The notes beneath the pieces are model-generated. The model was not told the origin of the DNA. It searched no databases and saw only the letters and a list, made by a program, of their open reading frames with translations. The translations under genes were made by a program, and so were the position numbers. A stretch of DNA of 64,000 bases from Rhizobium herbae (GTDB lineage: Bacteria > Pseudomonadota > Alphaproteobacteria > Rhizobiales > Rhizobiaceae): assembly GCF_017873135.1 (NCBI RefSeq), contig NZ_JAGGJV010000003.1:372001-436000 (forward strand), in the 5' to 3' direction. Positions 28,710 to 37,060 of this stretch are shown here, one piece after another. Position 1 is the first letter of the stretch. Every line of letters begins with the position of its first letter.

Positions 28710-30080
28710 ATGACCAGACAACCCAAGATCACCTTCATCGGCGCCGGCTCGACCGTCTTCATGAAGAATATCATCGGCGACGTTCTGCAGCGCCCGGCGC
28801 TGTCGGGCGCCAAGATCGCGCTGATGGACATCAACCCGCAGCGGCTGGAGGAAAGCGAAGTCGTCGTCAGCAAGCTGATCTCGACGCTTGGCGCCAAGGC
28901 CACCATCGAGCTGCATTCCAACCAGAAAAAGGCACTCGAAGGTGCCAATTTTGTCGTCGTCGCCTTCCAGATCGGCGGCTACGAGCCCTGCACGGTCACC
29001 GATTTCGAAGTGCCGAAGAAATACGGCCTGCGGCAGACCATCGCCGATACGCTCGGCGTTGGCGGCATCATGCGCGGCCTGCGCACCGTGCCGCATCTCT
29101 GGTCGATCTGCGAGGACATGATGCAGGTCTGCCCGGAGGCGATCCTGCTGCAATACGTCAACCCGATGGCGATCAATACCTGGGCGATCGCCGAGAAATA
29201 TCCTGACATCAAGCAGGTCGGCCTCTGCCACTCGGTTCAGGGCACGGCGATGGAGCTGGCCGAAGATCTGGAGATTCCGTACGAGGAAATCCGTTATCGC
29301 TCCGCCGGTATCAACCACATGGCCTTCTTCCTCAAGTTCGAGCATCGCCAGCCGGACGGTTCCTACCGCGATCTTTATCCGGATCTCCTGCGCGGCTACC
29401 GTGAAGGACGCGCGCCCAAGCCCACCTGGAACCCGCGCTGCCCCAACAAGGTGCGCTACGAAATGCTGACCCGTCTCGGCTATTTCGTCACCGAAAGCTC
29501 GGAGCACTTCGCCGAATACACGCCCTATTTCATCAAGGACGGCCGGCCCGACCTGATCGAGAAATTCGGCATTCCGCTGGATGAATATCCCAAGCGCTGC
29601 ATCGAACAGGTCGAGAAATGGAAGGGTCAGGCCGCAGCCTATCGCTCGGCCGATAAGATCGAAGTCGCACAGTCGAAGGAATATGCCTCCTCGATCATGA
29701 ACTCGGTCTGGACCGGCGAGCCCTCGGTCATCTACGGCAACCTGCGCAACAATGGCTGCATCACCTCGCTGCCGGACAATTGCGCCGCCGAAGTGCCCTG
29801 CCTGGTCGATGAAAACGGCATCCAGCCGACCTTCATCGGCGCCCTGCCGCCACAGCTGACCGCGCTGATCCGCACCAATATCAACGTGCAGGAACTGACG
29901 GTCGCGGCGATGATGACGCAGAACCGCGAGCATCTCTACCATGCCGCAATGATGGACCCGCATACGGCCGCAGAACTCGATCTCGACCAGATCTGGTCGC
30001 TCACCGACGACCTGCTCGCCGCCCACGGTACCTGGATCCCGGAATGGGCCCGCGTGTCCAAGAAAGTTCAGGCCGCGTAA
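28710..30080 (+). CDS. agaL2: Alpha-galactosidase, glycoside hydrolase family 4 (second copy, AgaL2-like)
   Basis: A 456-residue GH4 enzyme, paralogous to the first gene of the locus but clearly diverged. The NAD-binding start KITFIGAGSTVFMKNIIGDV, LQYVNPMAINTWAIAEKYPD, the Cys-His in VGLCHSVQGT and SAGINHMAFF define the family; this version is closest to alpha-galactosidase MelA of enterobacteria. It is last in the operon and is followed by a clear terminator, so the two GH4 enzymes bracket the transporter genes. They may differ in preferred galactoside or in metal requirement. Confidence 0.87.
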   Translation: MTRQPKITFIGAGSTVFMKNIIGDVLQRPALSGAKIALMDINPQRLEESEVVVSKLISTLGAKATIELHSNQKKALEGANFVVVAFQIGGYEPCTVTDFEVPKKYGLRQTIADTLGVGGIMRGLRTVPHLWSICEDMMQVCPEAILLQYVNPMAINTWAIAEKYPDIKQVGLCHSVQGTAMELAEDLEIPYEEIRYRSAGINHMAFFLKFEHRQPDGSYRDLYPDLLRGYREGRAPKPTWNPRCPNKVRYEMLTRLGYFVTESSEHFAEYTPYFIKDGRPDLIEKFGIPLDEYPKRCIEQVEKWKGQAAAYRSADKIEVAQSKEYASSIMNSVWTGEPSVIYGNLRNNGCITSLPDNCAAEVPCLVDENGIQPTFIGALPPQLTALIRTNINVQELTVAAMMTQNREHLYHAAMMDPHTAAELDLDQIWSLTDDLLAAHGTWIPEWARVSKKVQAA

Positions 30081-30103
30081 CGTCCCTCCCCGTTACGTGA
30101 CAA

Positions 30104-30140
30104 GGAAACCCCGGAACCACAATTCCGGGGTTTTCCTTTT
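30104..30140 (+). terminator. Rho-independent terminator of the agp operon
   Basis: A GC-rich hairpin (AAACCCCGGAA pairing with TTCCGGGGTTT, 6-base loop CCACAA) followed by TTTTCCTTTT, 24 bp after the agaL2 stop. It fits a classical terminator. Confidence 0.85.
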
Positions 30141-30196
30141 GGGCCGAGTGTGATCGAAAGGAACGGCGCACCGCCGATTTATGCGAGGAGACAGAC

Positions 30197-30958
30197 ATGC
30201 CCGCCAGTTCCGCCACGACCACGCTCGCCCGCCAGCTGTCGGAGGCCGACAATACGGGCATTCGCCTGGCCTCGGCCAGCCTTGCAGAACCGGGAATCCC
30301 GGCGGAAGCGTTCGCGGTCCAGAAAGAAACCCTTGCCTTGAACGGCTGGCTGACAGCCGGCTACAAGGTGGCGATCCGCCCGGACGGCAGCTCCGTTTCA
30401 GCGCCGATGGCCCATATCACCCATGCCAGCGAATCCGGCACCGCCGGCTTCCAGCGCCCCGCCGTCGATGCGCTGGAGGTGGAAATCTGCTTCGTGCTCG
30501 GCAAGGACCTGCCCGCCCCCGGCAGCACGCCCTACACCCGCGAAACGCTGCTCGACCATGTCGCCGCCATCTCGTCCGGCGTCGAATTCCTGGGTCATCG
30601 CCTGGACGATGGCAGCAAGTCACCGGCCTTGCTGTTCCTCGCCGACCGGCTCGGCAATGCCGGCTACATATTGGGCGAAGAACTGCCGGCCACGATGATC
30701 GAGCCCGGCCAGGCCTATCCGCTGACCGTCACCATCAACGGCGACACCGTCTTTGCCGGCCCGGGAAAGCACCCCAACGACGACCCCGTCGCCGCCTTCC
30801 TGCTCTTTGCCAACACCCTGACCGAGCCCGTCGCCCAAGGCCGTATCATCACCACCGGCAGCCTCTGCGGCGCCATCCCGATGCCCGCCCGCGCGGCCAT
30901 CGCCATCAGCGGGTTCACGACGTTGACGGTTACGGCGGCATCGACGCGCGAGGTTTGA
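30197..30958 (+). CDS. 2-keto-4-pentenoate hydratase/fumarylacetoacetase-fold protein
   Basis: A 253-residue protein of the hydratase/decarboxylase branch of the FAH superfamily (MhpD/XylJ-like). Recognisable parts are NGWLTAGYKVAIRPDGSSVS, the acidic metal-binding cluster in VDALEVEICFVLGKDLP (with Glu-x-Glu) and SGVEFLGHRLDDGS. The C-terminus has TGSLCGAIPMPARAAI. Known members add water to 2-hydroxypentadienoate in meta-cleavage pathways or act on related oxo-acids. No other aromatic-degradation gene is adjacent, so the substrate is open. An AGGAG ribosome site lies before the start, and it is convergent with the VOC gene. Confidence 0.8.
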   Translation: MPASSATTTLARQLSEADNTGIRLASASLAEPGIPAEAFAVQKETLALNGWLTAGYKVAIRPDGSSVSAPMAHITHASESGTAGFQRPAVDALEVEICFVLGKDLPAPGSTPYTRETLLDHVAAISSGVEFLGHRLDDGSKSPALLFLADRLGNAGYILGEELPATMIEPGQAYPLTVTINGDTVFAGPGKHPNDDPVAAFLLFANTLTEPVAQGRIITTGSLCGAIPMPARAAIAISGFTTLTVTAASTREV

Positions 30959-30985
30959 CGGGCATTTACCCGGCGTGATCGTTTT

Positions 30986-31459
30986 TCAACCGCGCCGGGC
31001 CGCTTCGATCACGCCGACGTCGATCTTCTTCATGGTCATCATCGCGTCAAAGGCACGCTTTGCTTCGGCACCACCGGCCGCCATCGCCTCCATCAGGACG
31101 CGCGGCGTTATCTGCCACGATATGCCCCACTTGTCCTTGCACCAGCCGCACTCACTTTCCTGGCCGCCATTGCCGACAATGGCGTTCCAGTATCGATCGG
31201 TTTCCTCCTGATCGTCGGTTGCGATCTGAAATGAGAAAGCTTCGTTGTGCTTGAAGGCGGGGCCGCCGTTCAGGCCGATGCAGGAAACACCCGCAACCGT
31301 GAACTCGACAACCAGCACATCTCCCTGCTGACCGTCCGGATAGTCGCCAGGCGCAAGAAGAATGTCGCCCACGGCACTGTCGGGAAATGTCTCGGCGTAG
31401 AAGCGGGCGGCGGCCTCAGCGTCCTTGTCGTACCAAAGGCAGATCGTGTTCTTTGCCAT
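30986..31459 (-). CDS. PhnB-like VOC-family protein
   Basis: A 157-residue glyoxalase-fold protein of the PhnB/YjdN subgroup (3-dmu-9_3-mt domain). It begins TICLWYDKDAEAAARFYAET, followed by VEFTVAGVSCIGLNGG and the TDDQEETDRYWNAIV stretch. The tail contains CKDKWGISWQITPRVLME, diagnostic of this subgroup. Metal-ligand positions are not clearly conserved and no substrate is known. The gene stands alone. Confidence 0.85.
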   Translation of the reverse strand: MAKNTICLWYDKDAEAAARFYAETFPDSAVGDILLAPGDYPDGQQGDVLVVEFTVAGVSCIGLNGGPAFKHNEAFSFQIATDDQEETDRYWNAIVGNGGQESECGWCKDKWGISWQITPRVLMEAMAAGGAEAKRAFDAMMTMKKIDVGVIEAARRG

Positions 31460-31983
31460 TGCACTGTCCTTTCGCTCTTCATTTTTTCGTCTCTCCTTTG
31501 AAATAGGAGTCGAACCGAACTTCTCCAGCCCGGGTGCGCCATTTCACGCGGGCCAGATAGCCAGGCGCCGCCCAACAGCCGATGCACTGGACTGCAAGGG
31601 TACCATCGCAAGCCCACTTATGGGGAGGTAGAGAAGGGGCTTTGCGGCAAGCACAGGAGAAACCATTCCCCGCCTCAAAAAAATCATCCCCGCTCATCCC
31701 CGCCTAGAAAACGCGGCGCATACTGCTTCTGTTTCCACCGCCGGAGTGTTTCGCGAGACGGTCGCGGGCAGGTGGGAGCCGGCGCCCTGCGCGTTTGGCC
31801 GTAACGTGCGGCCGATGTCAGGGTGATGCGTGCCGGGTGGTTCGTGAATGAACCTCCTCAGATGTCTCCCCCGGGCTGCCAGGTCCGGTTTGGTCGAGCC
31901 ATGCAAGCAGGAGAATTCTCTTCTGTGCAGCGAGACAGTGCATGCATTTCAAGGGGCCGGAAGCCCCGAAAAACGCCGAAGGC

Positions 31984-32037
31984 CACGCAAATGCGGAGCC
32001 ACTTATTATAAACTAACCGAGGTTCCGCATTTGCGTG
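31984..32037. repeat. 17-bp inverted repeat with 20-bp loop
   Basis: Left arm CACGCAAATGCGGAGCC (31984-32000) and right arm GGTTCCGCATTTGCGTG (32021-32037) are complementary except for one wobble position. The loop is AT-rich. It may be a hairpin-forming remnant of a small mobile element. No gene is attached. Confidence 0.6.
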
Positions 32038-32239
32038 CGCCCTCCAACTGATGATTTCAACCGTGCCGGGGTTCTCCTGTGCGGGCGCGACCGCGTGTTC
32101 TTTGATATTTTGGTGACGAACCAATCAGCGGCTTGTGACGACGCCCCTCCAAGGGGCCAGTTCTATTTGCCCGCAAGGCCTTTGCCTGGCTCCATCCTTC
32201 AGAGAATCTAAAGCCCGTTGTTTGACCCCAGCGCTTCCC

Positions 32240-32385
32240 CCACCTCCGTCTTCCTCGCCCTTGTGGCGGGGATCCAGCCACCGCGCGTCCGCGCGGTGAG
32301 AAAACTGGCCAACCCCAAAGAAAGGCCCCCCTAGCGCCGCAGACGCGGCGCGCTGGATCCCGGAACAAGTCCGGAATGACGGGGA
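32240..32385. repeat. RIME/REP-like multi-palindrome intergenic element
   Basis: Four palindromes stand in a row. TCCTCGCC...GGCGGGGA is near 32251-32273, and ACCGCGCG-TC-CGCGCGGT is at 32280-32297. GCGCCGC...GCGGCGC is at 32334-32351, and CCGGA-ACAAG-TCCGG is near 32361-32375 inside the phrase GGATCCCGGAACAAGTCC. The GGATCC-flanked outer palindromes and the trailing ATGACGG resemble the rhizobial intergenic mosaic elements. The exact family needs comparison with other copies. Confidence 0.6.
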
Positions 32386-32427
32386 AACTGGGAGCGTCAT
32401 CCCAAACAAAAACGTCCGCCCCCGTGC

Positions 32428-33126
32428 CTACCGCAACCACACCGCATAATCCGGCACCAGCAGATGCAGCGGCGCCTCGTCCTCCTCGATGCCGGAAAAC
32501 CGCGTCACCGCCGGGTCTTCGAAGATATTGTCGGTATTGTCGTCATTGACGGTCGAGACCTCGGCGACGAAGACATCGGCACCCTCGCCCCAGAAGGCAT
32601 GCCAGTCGCCCGGCATCAGCGTCACGCTTTCTCCGGGCGAAAGCTTGAGCTTGTGGCCGGGTGCGAAATCACGCTGGATACCGTCGGTCGCCACCCGTGT
32701 CCCCTTGCCCCGATCGCATCGCCCATCGGTATCGCCGAACAACTCGACCACCAGCGTGCCGCCGCCGCGATTGATGATGTCCTCGGCCTTCAGCAGATGC
32801 CGGTGCATCGGCGTCACCTGGTCCTTGCGCGCGATCATCGCCTTTTCCGCATAGAGCATGCCCCGGCCACGCTGCAGATCGGCAAAACGACCGTTGCGGA
32901 CGGTGAAGAGAAACAGCCCGGTCTTGTCGAAATCGCCAAGGCCGAAATCGGTGATATCCCAGCCGAGCGCAGCTCCGGTGATCCCGTCGATCTCGCCCTT
33001 GTGCGCCCGCATCTCGTCCGGTGACCAGCGCGAAAACGGCGGCAGGATGAAGCCGAACGAGCGCATGAAGGCCTCACTCTCCCGCATGATGGCATTGATG
33101 GCGCTGCGTTTCATCGGAATGGTCAT
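32428..33126 (-). CDS. D-lyxose/D-mannose isomerase-like cupin protein
   Basis: A 232-residue protein of the D-lyxose ketol-isomerase cupin family. The metal-binding cupin motif shows in QVTPMHRHLLKAEDIINRGG (His-x-His and Glu), and SVTLMPGDWHAFWGEGADV carries the second histidine. Characterised relatives interconvert D-lyxose/D-xylulose and D-mannose/D-fructose with Mn2+. It is the last gene of a minus-strand operon gntR-SDR-isomerase opposite uxuA, so it probably feeds a hexonate or pentose route. Confidence 0.82.
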   Translation of the reverse strand: MTIPMKRSAINAIMRESEAFMRSFGFILPPFSRWSPDEMRAHKGEIDGITGAALGWDITDFGLGDFDKTGLFLFTVRNGRFADLQRGRGMLYAEKAMIARKDQVTPMHRHLLKAEDIINRGGGTLVVELFGDTDGRCDRGKGTRVATDGIQRDFAPGHKLKLSPGESVTLMPGDWHAFWGEGADVFVAEVSTVNDDNTDNIFEDPAVTRFSGIEEDEAPLHLLVPDYAVWLR

Positions 33127-33136
33127 GCTCTCCCCC

Positions 33137-33922
33137 TCAGCGAACGCCGATGCCGGCCGTCAGGCCGCCGTCGATCCGGTGATCCGACCCCGTGATGAAG
33201 GCCGCCCTGTCGGAGGCAAGGAAGGCCGCAAGCGCTGCCACCTCCTCCGGCTCGCCGATCCGCCCCAGCGGATGCGCCGCGCCGAACCGTTCGAAAACCG
33301 ATTCGATATCGGCATCGTCGCCCTCGAATTCCCGCGCAGCAAGCGCCAGGATCGGCGTCCGCACCGAGCCGGGGCTGATCGACACGACGCGGATACGGTC
33401 GGGCGCGAAGTCGAGCGCCATCGCCCGCGTCAGCGCATGGATCGCCCCCTTGGAGGCGACATAGGCCGAGACGCCGCTTTGGCAGGCATGCCCCTGCACG
33501 CTGGAGAGATTGACGATGACACCGCCGCCGCGCTTGCGCATTTCCGGCACGCCGAATTCCGCCGTCAGGTGGATCGACCCGACATTGACGGCCATGCAGC
33601 GCATGAAGGTCTCGAACGGCGTCGTCTCCGCCGTGCCATAGGGATGGACGGCAGCGGAATTGACGATGATGTCGATACCGCCCAGGTGTGCGACAGCCGC
33701 CGTCATGGCAAAGTGAACGTCGTCGGGTACCGACACGTCGGCATGAAAGACGGAGAGAAACAGGTTCTCTGCCGCTGCCATTTCCTCCAGCTCGGCATTC
33801 GCCGCCAGATCGATCCCGATCGACGCCACGGCCGCACCTTCCCGCGCCAGATGCAATGCCACCGCCCGGCCGATCCCCGTCGTTCCGGTCACCACCGCGG
33901 CCTTTCCAGCAAACTCATTCAT
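33137..33922 (-). CDS. Short-chain dehydrogenase/reductase
   Basis: A 261-residue classical SDR. The cofactor motif TGTTGIGRA lies near residues 13-21, the NSAA motif replaces NNAG, and the catalytic Ser is in VIVNLSSVQG with Tyr/Lys in YVASKGAIHALTRAMA. The C-terminus ITGSDHRIDGGLTAGIG is typical. It starts in the four-base overlap with the end of the GntR gene and ends about 10 bp before the isomerase gene. Next to mannonate dehydratase it could act as a fructuronate/mannonate oxidoreductase (UxuB role); this is inference. Confidence 0.83.
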   Translation of the reverse strand: MNEFAGKAAVVTGTTGIGRAVALHLAREGAAVASIGIDLAANAELEEMAAAENLFLSVFHADVSVPDDVHFAMTAAVAHLGGIDIIVNSAAVHPYGTAETTPFETFMRCMAVNVGSIHLTAEFGVPEMRKRGGGVIVNLSSVQGHACQSGVSAYVASKGAIHALTRAMALDFAPDRIRVVSISPGSVRTPILALAAREFEGDDADIESVFERFGAAHPLGRIGEPEEVAALAAFLASDRAAFITGSDHRIDGGLTAGIGVR

Positions 33923-34671
33923 GAATTGTCTCCCTCCCCGCCGTTCTTTTTTGTCGCTGCCTCGATGCTGCCTGGCGTACCGGCAGCCGGAATGAACTCC
34001 AGCCCGGCATCCAGATGCCGGTTCATGTGATAGGCAAACGCAATCCGGTCCCGTTCGCGCAGCGCCTGAATGATATCGGCATGTTCGGCGGCAACGGTCT
34101 CAAGCACGGGGCGCTGGGACTTGCCCGCCAGCATCAGCCGCCGGATCACCGGTTTCAGCATGCCGTAGGTTTCCGACAGCGTCCGGTTTCCCGCCGCGTC
34201 CACCATCAGCTTGTGGAATTGATAGTCGAGGTCCGACGCCTCCTCGGGCGTGATGGATTCGCGAATGCGCCGGTTGAGCGCTTCCATCTCCTCAAGGGTC
34301 TCGGGGCTTATCCGGCCGGCGAGCAGATCGAACAGGTTCATCTCGGTCAGCCGCCGGTAGCCCTGGATATCGCGAAATGCGTCGACGGAAATGTCCATGG
34401 CGAAGGAAAAGAGGTCGCGCATGGCCAATTGATGCTGATCGGTCAGCACCGCGCCGACCTTCTGGCGCGATTCGGCCACGCCATAGGCCTTCAGCGTCCG
34501 GAAAGCCTCGCGCACCGTGTTGCGGCTGGCGTCGAACATGACTGCGAGTTCGCCTTCGCTCGGCAGCACGTCGCCGACAGTCAGCCCGCGTTCGCGGATA
34601 AGGCCGCGAATATGCTGGACCATGCCATCAACGGCGGAAGCCCGCGCACCGTCCTCCATGCCATTCCTCAT
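33919..34671 (-). CDS. GntR-family (FadR/FCD) repressor
   Basis: About 250 residues: an N-terminal GntR winged helix (about 15-75; VLPSEGELAVMFDASRNTVR and AFRTLKAYGVAESRQKVGAV) and a C-terminal FCD ligand domain with the metal-binding histidine pattern (LDYQFHKLMVDAAGN, AEHADIIQAL, MNRHL). The start used is the ATG at 34671; a further ATG lies at 34659 and an upstream extension would run through the operator region. Two matching palindromes lie between this gene and the divergent uxuA. It probably represses both units until a hexonate or hexuronate is present. Confidence 0.85.
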   Translation of the reverse strand: MRNGMEDGARASAVDGMVQHIRGLIRERGLTVGDVLPSEGELAVMFDASRNTVREAFRTLKAYGVAESRQKVGAVLTDQHQLAMRDLFSFAMDISVDAFRDIQGYRRLTEMNLFDLLAGRISPETLEEMEALNRRIRESITPEEASDLDYQFHKLMVDAAGNRTLSETYGMLKPVIRRLMLAGKSQRPVLETVAAEHADIIQALRERDRIAFAYHMNRHLDAGLEFIPAAGTPGSIEAATKKNGGEGDNS

Positions 34672-34700
34672 TGTCAGCTCCACCGTCCGATCGACACTAT

Positions 34701-34711
34701 ATGTCCGACAT
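34701..34711. promoter_or_regulatory. Candidate GntR operator, site 1
   Basis: A palindrome ATGTCCGACAT lies 29 bp upstream of the gntR start codon, with the TNGTNNNACNA shape of FadR/FCD operators. The same core recurs at site 2. Confidence 0.55.
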
Positions 34712-34761
34712 AATATCGCAATCAACTCTCATATCTTGCATTTTCAGCGTTCATCCTTTTA

Positions 34762-34774
34762 ATTGTCCAACATT
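34762..34774. promoter_or_regulatory. Candidate GntR operator, site 2
   Basis: ATTGTCCAACATT shares TGTCCRACAT with site 1, 61 bp away, and ends just before the uxuA ribosome site (GGGAGG at 34780-34785). A repressor bound here would block uxuA transcription. Confidence 0.55.
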
Positions 34775-34792
34775 ATAACGGGAGGCACTGAC

Positions 34793-35968
34793 ATGCTCGA
34801 AAGCTGGCGCTGGTTCGGACCGCAGGATCCGGTCACCCTGTCGGATGCGCGCCAGGCCGGCGCCCATGGCGTCGTCACGGCCCTCCACCACATCTATGAC
34901 GGCCGCATCTGGACGCCGGACGACATTGCCGAGCGCATGGCCCTGATCAGGAAGGCCGGCATGACATGGGCCGTCTGCGAATCCATTCCTGTCAACTCGG
35001 CGATCAAGCGTCGCGACGGCGAATGGCGTCGCTATCTCGATGCCTGGAAACAATGCCTTGCCAACCTGGGCAAGGCCGGCGTTCCCGTCGTCTGCTACAA
35101 TTTCATGCCGGTGGTCGATTGGACACGCACCAATTTGATGTATCCCACCGAGGCTGGCGGCTATGCGCTGCGCTTCGACATGATCGACTTCGTCGCCTAC
35201 GACGTCTTCGTCCTGAAGCGGCGCGCAGCCGAAGAGAGTTACGACGCGTCGGTGGTCGAGGCAGCGCGGAAGCGGCTGGCGACAAAAAGCGAAGACGAGA
35301 TCCTGACGCTCGAGAAGAACATCATCGCCGGTCTTCCCGGCGGCGAAGACAGCCACACGCGCGAAACCATCCGCGGCCACATCGCCGCCTTCGACGGCAC
35401 CTCGTCGGACGACATGCGCGCCAGCCTGATCGAGTTCCTGAAGGAAGTCGTGCCGGTCGCGGCGGAAAACGGCGTACGGCTCGCCATCCATCCCGACGAC
35501 CCGCCTTTTTCGCTGTTCGGCCTGCCACGCGTCGTCTCGACGGCCGACGACGTGCAAACGATCCTCAGCGCCATCGATGCGCCGGAAAACGGCATAACAC
35601 TCTGCGCCGGATCCTATGGCTCGCGCTCCGGCAACGACGTGGTCGAGATGGCCGGGCGCTTCGCCGACCGCATCCACTTCGCCCATCTGCGCAACGTCGC
35701 CAGGGAACCGGACGGTTCATTCATCGAATCCGAACATCTGGCCGGCGACGTCAACATGGTGTCGCTGATCTCGGTGCTGCGCGCCGAGGAGCGCCGGCGT
35801 AAGAGGGATGGCCGCGGCGACTGTATCATCCCGATGCGACCGGATCACGGACACCTCTTGATCGACGACCAGAAGAAGAAGGTCAATCCCGGCTATTCCT
35901 GCATCGGCCGCCTCAAGGGCCTCGCCGAGCTGCGCGGCGTCATCGCTGCCGTCGATCAGCTGACCTAA
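34793..35968 (+). CDS. uxuA: Mannonate dehydratase
   Basis: A 391-residue UxuA-family TIM-barrel enzyme that dehydrates D-mannonate to 2-keto-3-deoxygluconate. Diagnostic stretches are MLESWRWFGPQDPVTLSDAR at the N-terminus, GAHGVVTALHHIYDGRIWTP, VCYNFMPVVDWTRT, and metal-ligand motifs LAIHPDDPPFSLFGLPRV, TLCAGSYGSRSGND and FAHLRNV. The C-terminal MRPDHGHLLIDDQKKK matches. The start follows a strong GGGAGG. It is divergent from the GntR operon. Confidence 0.93.
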   Translation: MLESWRWFGPQDPVTLSDARQAGAHGVVTALHHIYDGRIWTPDDIAERMALIRKAGMTWAVCESIPVNSAIKRRDGEWRRYLDAWKQCLANLGKAGVPVVCYNFMPVVDWTRTNLMYPTEAGGYALRFDMIDFVAYDVFVLKRRAAEESYDASVVEAARKRLATKSEDEILTLEKNIIAGLPGGEDSHTRETIRGHIAAFDGTSSDDMRASLIEFLKEVVPVAAENGVRLAIHPDDPPFSLFGLPRVVSTADDVQTILSAIDAPENGITLCAGSYGSRSGNDVVEMAGRFADRIHFAHLRNVAREPDGSFIESEHLAGDVNMVSLISVLRAEERRRKRDGRGDCIIPMRPDHGHLLIDDQKKKVNPGYSCIGRLKGLAELRGVIAAVDQLT

Positions 35969-37060
35969 TCAAACATAGGCTACCAGCATGAAGGCCGTGG
36001 CGAGGGCGAGGATCAGGCACGGTACCGTCCACATGATCGTCACATAGGCCTGCTCCTGCACATAGGGGCCGAACAGCCGGCCGACGACGTTGAAGCGGGC
36101 AAACAGGATATTGACGAACAGCGCAGAGGCAAGCGTCAGATAATTGAGCGCGAACAGCCGGTTGACCGTATTGTCGCCGCTCGAGAGCACGGCATAGCTG
36201 CTATAGACGGTGAAGTTCAGCGCGATGACCGCAAACAGCCCGCCGATGATGATGTTGACCATCTCGTAGGTATCGACCTGGAAGACGCCATCCTCCATGC
36301 GGTTCAGCCAGATCGCCAGGAGCGGAATGAGCAGCGAGGCAAACAACGGAATGAAGATGGACGCAACCACGACGCCGGGCTGGCGGGCAATGTCGAGCGA
36401 GGCGGAGACCCGCGCATGCGTGCCGTTGTACCAGCCGGGTTGCGGCGCATTCTTCAGATCGACAAGACCGACGCTCCAGCCGGGAAGGATGGCATTTGCG
36501 GAAGGACGGCTGAAGTCGATATCCGACTGGTCGAACCGCAGCGCCACCTCGGCGATCGTCAGCCCGCTGACGGCCATGTCGACGACAAGGTTCTGCCGGT
36601 CGAAGGGAAACCGCGCCACATCGACACCGACGCTGAAATCGGCTGTGACGCGTCGCAGCAGTTCGACGCGTCCGGTCGGATAGATGCGCAACCCATAATC
36701 CGACAGCGCCGTCTCGTCGTTCTGGTTCGAAAGAACAACCGGCGGCACCCAGATCTCGCGCATCCGCGCTGCCGCCGCGCTGTCTCGCAGCGTCTCGGGT
36801 GGCGCTCCCATGTCGGGGCCTGGCCTTGCCAGACGCGAATCCGTCCAGCGCAGGCGCACATCGACGGTCGCGCGGAAGGTGCCGGCATTTTCGTCGAAAC
36901 TTTCGAGCGTCAGGAAGGAGGCGGCGGCCTGGACGATCACCGGCAGGCCATTGCCCCGGGGCAGGTCAGTCGCGGCGAAAGCAGGATTGGCAAGCGCCGC
37001 CAGAATGACGGTTGCCAGCAGGCGGAGCGCAGCGCGAATACCCGTTGGAATGGCTCTCAT
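35969..37060 (-). CDS. Pentameric ligand-gated ion channel (Cys-loop superfamily, GLIC/ELIC type)
   Basis: A 363-residue secreted-domain channel. Residues 1-30 form a signal peptide. The extracellular beta-sandwich (about 35-234) has RLRWTDSRLARPG (79-91), EIWVPPVVLSNQ (112-123; loop A region with the Trp-x-Pro) and ARFPFDRQNLVVD (159-171), the conserved Pro-loop; as in prokaryotic members the two Cys are absent. Four helices follow: M1 about 236-262 with the conserved Pro, M2 about 273-299 (pore), M3 about 310-332 and M4 about 345-363. There is no long M3-M4 loop. Its ATG overlaps the stop of the Cache protein gene, so the two are translationally coupled. The ligand is unknown; the nearby betaine-type ABC transporter suggests a quaternary amine. 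Confidence 0.88.
   Translation of the reverse strand: MRAIPTGIRAALRLLATVILAALANPAFAATDLPRGNGLPVIVQAAASFLTLESFDENAGTFRATVDVRLRWTDSRLARPGPDMGAPPETLRDSAAAARMREIWVPPVVLSNQNDETALSDYGLRIYPTGRVELLRRVTADFSVGVDVARFPFDRQNLVVDMAVSGLTIAEVALRFDQSDIDFSRPSANAILPGWSVGLVDLKNAPQPGWYNGTHARVSASLDIARQPGVVVASIFIPLFASLLIPLLAIWLNRMEDGVFQVDTYEMVNIIIGGLFAVIALNFTVYSSYAVLSSGDNTVNRLFALNYLTLASALFVNILFARFNVVGRLFGPYVQEQAYVTIMWTVPCLILALATAFMLVAYV

Larger units (their letters stand above)
31460..32427. other. Long intergenic region, 970 bp, repeat-rich
   Basis: No convincing gene is seen. It contains a long inverted repeat (31984-32037), a short hairpin GGGGC-CGGAA-GCCCC near 31950-31966, and a block of palindromes resembling rhizobial intergenic mosaic elements (32240-32385), each listed separately. 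A 72-codon minus-strand frame (31479-31697) is open but matches nothing I know. Confidence 0.5.

Noticed and set aside
31479-31697. 72-codon minus-strand frame with several Cys residues
   Set aside because: The Cys spacing is not a recognisable zinc motif. It lies in a repeat-rich gap and has no convincing ribosome site.
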